The position numbers and the translations under genes were made by a program. Shown here piece after piece: positions 60,301-64,000 of a stretch of DNA of 64,000 nt. Source of the DNA: Trifolium pratense (Eukaryota > Streptophyta > Magnoliopsida > Fabales > Fabaceae); the NCBI RefSeq assembly GCF_020283565.1, contig NC_060060.1, forward strand, positions 48,410,015 to 48,474,014, in the 5' to 3' direction. The notes under the pieces were generated by a model that was not told the origin of the DNA, searched no databases, and worked only from the letters and a program-made list of their open reading frames with translations. The first letter of the stretch is position 1. Each line of letters opens with the position of its first letter.

Positions 60301-61246
60301 GACTATAAGATTTAAAAAAAAATCTGAAATTTATGGTGAGGCCCATTTCATTGATGCATAATACAAAAAAGATTAGGATGATTATTTGTTGGGTAATATC
60401 ACTCAGAATCAATGACACAAAAAGTCAATACAAATTAGAATATAGCTTATATAAATAATGGACAGAGGAATAGTATATTCTAAAACTTAGTTCTAATGCT
60501 TGCAAATCTCTACAACAAATTAAAAATCCATTGTGGTTGATGTTTAGATCGAGGGAACTTCTAAAGATTTATCTTGTGCCTTTCAGTTTCCTGTGTCTAG
60601 CCCCTGCAGTTTCAAATAAGAAACTTATTTCAAACATATGTTAAAATAGTAGCAAGTTGTAACCAAGAAATAAAGTTTAAACACAATATTAACAATATCG
60701 ATAGAAGAAGGGTTCTATGCTTTGAAACTGGAGCATATCTGCGCCGACACTTGAGCATCACAAACGACCAATGGGCAAATTATAAAAGTTCAACATTGTG
60801 AATTAATTTGAAAACAAAACCAGCAAATACTGAGAATTAATGTAAATGAAACATATCTAAGACCATAAAGTATAATCATGTAAAATCTAGTTAGATAGAG
60901 AACTATAATTATAAAGCAAACAGAACTTGAATATAATTCAAAAGTTGCCTAGTAACTTTGCAAAATGAACATAAACATGTTCACCAAAAACCTTTCATAA
61001 ACATGTTATAACGTATTCACATAGTTGTTCAAGATCAAAATTGCAACCACATTACTCATAAGTCCTTGAGAAATGGTATTGAAAATATAAATAAATGAAT
61101 AAATTAAATAAACAAGTAAATAAATAAAATCTTAAACTTGAAAGTGCTCTACACAAAGATATAATGTAATATATGATCTAATTCAACTACTAATTAAAAA
61201 ACATGCAGTAAATAAAATATAACTTGCAAGTTTTCTAGACATACTC

Positions 61247-61859
61247 GTAGAACATGTCTCGAGTGACCAACTTTGCAGTGTTCACAAGATAAAGAGCAAG
61301 GGTTGTCGGTATCCCCAGGTGATGCATCGCTTCACTGCAAAGGAACTCCCTGATGCTGCTACGGAGCACTGCAAGGCATCGGCAAAGCGACTGTAAGGAG
61401 TCTGCCCAACACCTTTAAGCTGCAGTTCCCACCTTTCAGACTTTGAATTGAGTATCTCCCCAAGCGTAATTACCCTACCATCACCCAACTGGCCAACCCA
61501 CATACCAAATTGATGTCCACCGTAGCACTGAGCATAAGGCGACCTGTATAGAAGAATGTGAATGGTAGATAATTGTACCAAAAGATATATGATGTGTGTT
61601 TGAACACTTACACTCCAACCAAAGGTGTTGCACCAGAGAAGAAAAGGGGAAAATTTGGCCTTTCAAATCTGATATTCAAATGAATGAATTTCGTAATTGG
61701 AACAGAAGCAATAACAAAAGCAACATGATGGATCTAATACTAGAGTATTGACTCTTTATTGTCCAAGTCAAGTAAGTCAGCAATAGATTGAGACCATATA
61801 AGTTAAGGATCATCTACTTGAACTGATGGGGATACATTTGTATAGCAAGCAAGAAACAC
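61247..61859 (-). pseudogene. SelO (YdiU/UPF0061) gene fragment captured in the CACTA element
   Basis: Minus-strand pieces in SelO order. Exon-like A (61859 to about 61737) encodes CYTNVSP...IADLLDLD. B (about 61676-61613) encodes [19 protein letters not shown] (about 61548-61247) encodes [20 protein letters not shown], then WELQLKG. SelO proteins are kinase-fold AMP transferases of mitochondria and plastids. GT/AG-like borders are kept, so genomic DNA and not a cDNA was captured. Breaks: an in-frame TAA at 61803-61805 and a 1-base loss after SRFAD in exon C that shifts the frame; the correct continuation ([20 protein letters not shown]) is still readable in another frame. Only a middle part of the gene is recognised. 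Confidence 0.85.
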
Positions 61860-61977
61860 CTGAAAATGCAAACAACAGATTTAGCATTTCATATATAATA
61901 ATCAAGATTGTAAATTGGAGACCTAATTTGATTGAATTGAACTGAATAACAATTGAATGAATGAAAGTGAGCGACCG

Positions 61978-61979
<2 letters not shown>

Positions 61980-62042
<63 letters not shown>
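61980..62042. repeat. (AT)n microsatellite
   Basis: An uninterrupted run of about 31 AT units inside the CACTA element, likely to be length-variable. Confidence 0.95.
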
Positions 62043-62048
<6 letters not shown>

Positions 62049-63390
62049 CTTGTTTGCAAATGTGTAGTAGGACTATGGAATAACAAACATAAATGAGAAA
62101 GTCATCAATTCTTAAAATAAGAATAAATAAGAAAACAAGCAAGAAAAATATTTAAGAAAAAGCCCTGTACAAGGATTCTTCAAGAAGAGAAAAATAGCAA
62201 GAACATGAGGAATACATTCGAGAAGAATCAAACCTGGTAGAAGAGAAGAATCAGATTGAACTCCATTCCAAAGATGTTTTTATTAACACCTTTGCAAATC
62301 ATTTTCTTCTCTTGTTGTGAACTTATCTTCTAAGCTAAATCTATAGTAATGGTAATAAATAACAATTGCAATTCCAAAGACATGAAGAGGAACCATGTAA
62401 ATCAAACCAAGTTGAATCAACTTCATGAAACAATCCTTACTCTTAAGATCATGGATCCAAAGTATCTAAATTGAACATCTTTTTGGATTATAACAATATA
62501 GGAAGTTTCAACTAAGGTTTCTCGAAGCTGAGTTTCATTGTAAACCATGATGTAACAAAGAATAAGATAAGTGACAAAGGTGAAGAAGATAAAATTGAGA
62601 CGTCTAACATGTCATAAAAACAGGGAATGAAATTCAAGTCCCAAAAACAGAAATTGTGGCATAAATCAAAAATTGTAGTCCTAATTAAAAACAGAAACCA
62701 GCTATATCCATTCACAAGCAAAATCAAACATAGTCATACAAACAAATAAAAATCAACCATCCATGTAGCAAAACTCAACAAAGCATAAAACTAAATGAGA
62801 ACACCAATTTCATATTTACCAAAGAGTCAACTTGCAAAATTATCACACAATAGGAGAGAAAAAGAGAACTCACATAGCATCAAATTCACAAAATTGCTAA
62901 TTGAGATGCTGAGAAGGATTTGGTATTCGTGAACCACCGGAAATCGAAGCTTGGATCCATTGAACTTAGGATTTGAAGAAAATTAGGGTTCATGAGGGAA
63001 CGAGAAAGTTTTAATCGTGAATTAGATTAAAAAGACGGTGGGGGTGATTTATGTAATCATCCACTGAATAGAAGGGTTCCTGCATAAAAATAAGAACCGA
63101 GACCACATCGCGAGTCTTTGTACCTTTGCGAATCACAGAGCTGCAACCATCGAACATGGGTATACATGAAAGGTGTTGTTATTCTCGTCGAAGGTGGCGG
63201 TGAACAGGAAAAGGTGTTGAGAAGTAAAATAAATTTGGGATGAATCAATTTGAGAAGAAGAATAAAATATACAGTATGCGTGTTGTGTGTTTATTTTTTC
63301 TATTTTTATTTTTATGTAAAAGTAAAGTAATGCTTTTTTTGGGCGAAGATTTTTTTATTTGTTTTTTTTAAATATATTTTATTAAAATTA
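62043..63390. other. Interior of the CACTA element, unassigned
   Basis: AT-rich, then GC-richer at 62900-63240. The 63-aa minus-strand frame at 63057-63248 and nearby sequence could be a captured 5' exon or UTR, perhaps of the same SelO gene or of another gene, but I recognise no domain. Confidence 0.35.
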
Positions 63391-63612
63391 AAATTTATAT
63401 CAGCACGGTTTTTAACAGTTGCAGTAGAATATAGATAGAAAACCGTTCTCGTTGAAATCTATGAGAACGGTTTTCTTTTGTTGCATATAATTGGCGAAAA
63501 TTTGCATACTACTAGAACGGTTTATGAAAACCGTTGCCTTTGATACTCTACGAGAACCCTTATTTTACATCTCAAAATTAAGGCGTTGTGGTAGGCCTAA
63601 AATGTTGTAGTG

Positions 63613-64000
63613 TTTCAGACCAAAATTAACTTTAAATCACTCCTCTTTCATAGACCAGGAAGAAAAAGAAGAAAAGTGGAAGAAAAGAAAAGAAAAGATA
63701 AAGGCCTTGGTTTAATAACCAATAAATTGGAAAAAAATAATATTTAACGTCTAGCAAAAACATTTCAGAAGTAAGGACTGTATTGTCTTTTTACAAAATT
63801 GGATCTCCAATTTTTGCTTTCTTTCCATATCTTAGTGGAAAAGTTTTATGCACTTTCTCTCATTTCACAGTGAATCCTCTCACCTCAAAGACACTATAAA
63901 TATAAAATTTTATTAATTAAATTATAAAAATTTCATTGGAGTAATGATTTTTTTTATTAGCCCTCTAGTTTTTAGGGGAAACGAGCCGAGTAATTTAGAG
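63613..64000. other. Right part of R1 and flank
   Basis: After the target duplication TTT the R1 repeat resumes to about 63720 (A/G-rich AAAAGAAAAG tract), then AT-rich sequence with no gene to the window end. Confidence 0.5.

Larger units (their letters stand above)
59852..63612. mobile_element. Non-autonomous CACTA transposon with captured gene
   Basis: 3,761 bp with perfect 14-bp terminal inverted repeats CACTACAACATTTT, flanked by the 3-bp duplication TTT (59849-59851 and 63613-63615). Both ends have many subterminal AACCGTT / AACGGTT motifs in both orientations (about 59885-60300 and 63400-63545), as in En/Spm-type elements. No transposase is present. The interior contains a broken SelO gene fragment and further sequence of unknown origin. 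Confidence 0.92.

Noticed and set aside
61810..62142. Frame with Ile-Tyr repeats
   Set aside because: Translation of the (AT)n microsatellite.

Overview
Plant nuclear DNA, most likely from a papilionoid legume close to Medicago, Trifolium, Pisum or Vicia. I infer this from the AT-rich composition, plant introns, a cluster of plant carboxylesterase genes, tRNA-derived SINEs with a TAGGCTACTTGA-like 3' end, and the density of nested plant transposons. The species call is inference. No bacterial-type operons, CRISPR arrays or rRNA/tRNA genes were seen.

Layout. 70-8174: a non-autonomous LTR retrotransposon (LARD-like, minus strand) with two apparently identical 2,357-bp LTRs and a 5-bp target duplication. 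8441-9678: a hAT-type element holding a SINE and a MULE-type MITE. 10.7-11.1 kb: a LINE RNase H remnant. 12392-14139: a Helitron whose first 364 bp are tandemly duplicated. 15.3-24.2 kb: three minus-strand carboxylesterase (CXE) genes; one is split by a 1.97-kb intron full of transposon debris and two are intronless. 26209-28068: a short copia-like non-autonomous LTR element. 29.4 kb: a plastid rpl14 fragment. 31.9-32.9 kb: a LINE reverse-transcriptase remnant. 34.6-35.5 kb: a possible solo LTR. 36348-41352: a five-exon gene for a 997-aa protein combining a trihelix/SANT-like domain with a degenerate kinase-like domain.

44322-59030 is a Ty3/gypsy element (minus strand) with dual RNase H, which points to the Tat lineage. 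Its gag and pol are broken by in-frame stops, frameshifts and a copia fragment. On the opposite strand, between pol and the 3' LTR, lie two open genes with their own TATA boxes: a five-exon gene for a 1,151-aa plant-mobile-domain (PMD) protein, and a small acidic Ser-rich protein. This is the most unusual system in the window.

59852-63612 is a 3.76-kb CACTA transposon (14-bp perfect terminal inverted repeats, TTT target duplication) carrying a captured, broken three-exon fragment of a SelO (YdiU/UPF0061) gene.

The ordinary resident genes are the three CXE genes and the trihelix/kinase-like gene. Almost everything else is transposon sequence in several nested layers, and many elements can be delimited to the base by their target-site duplications.
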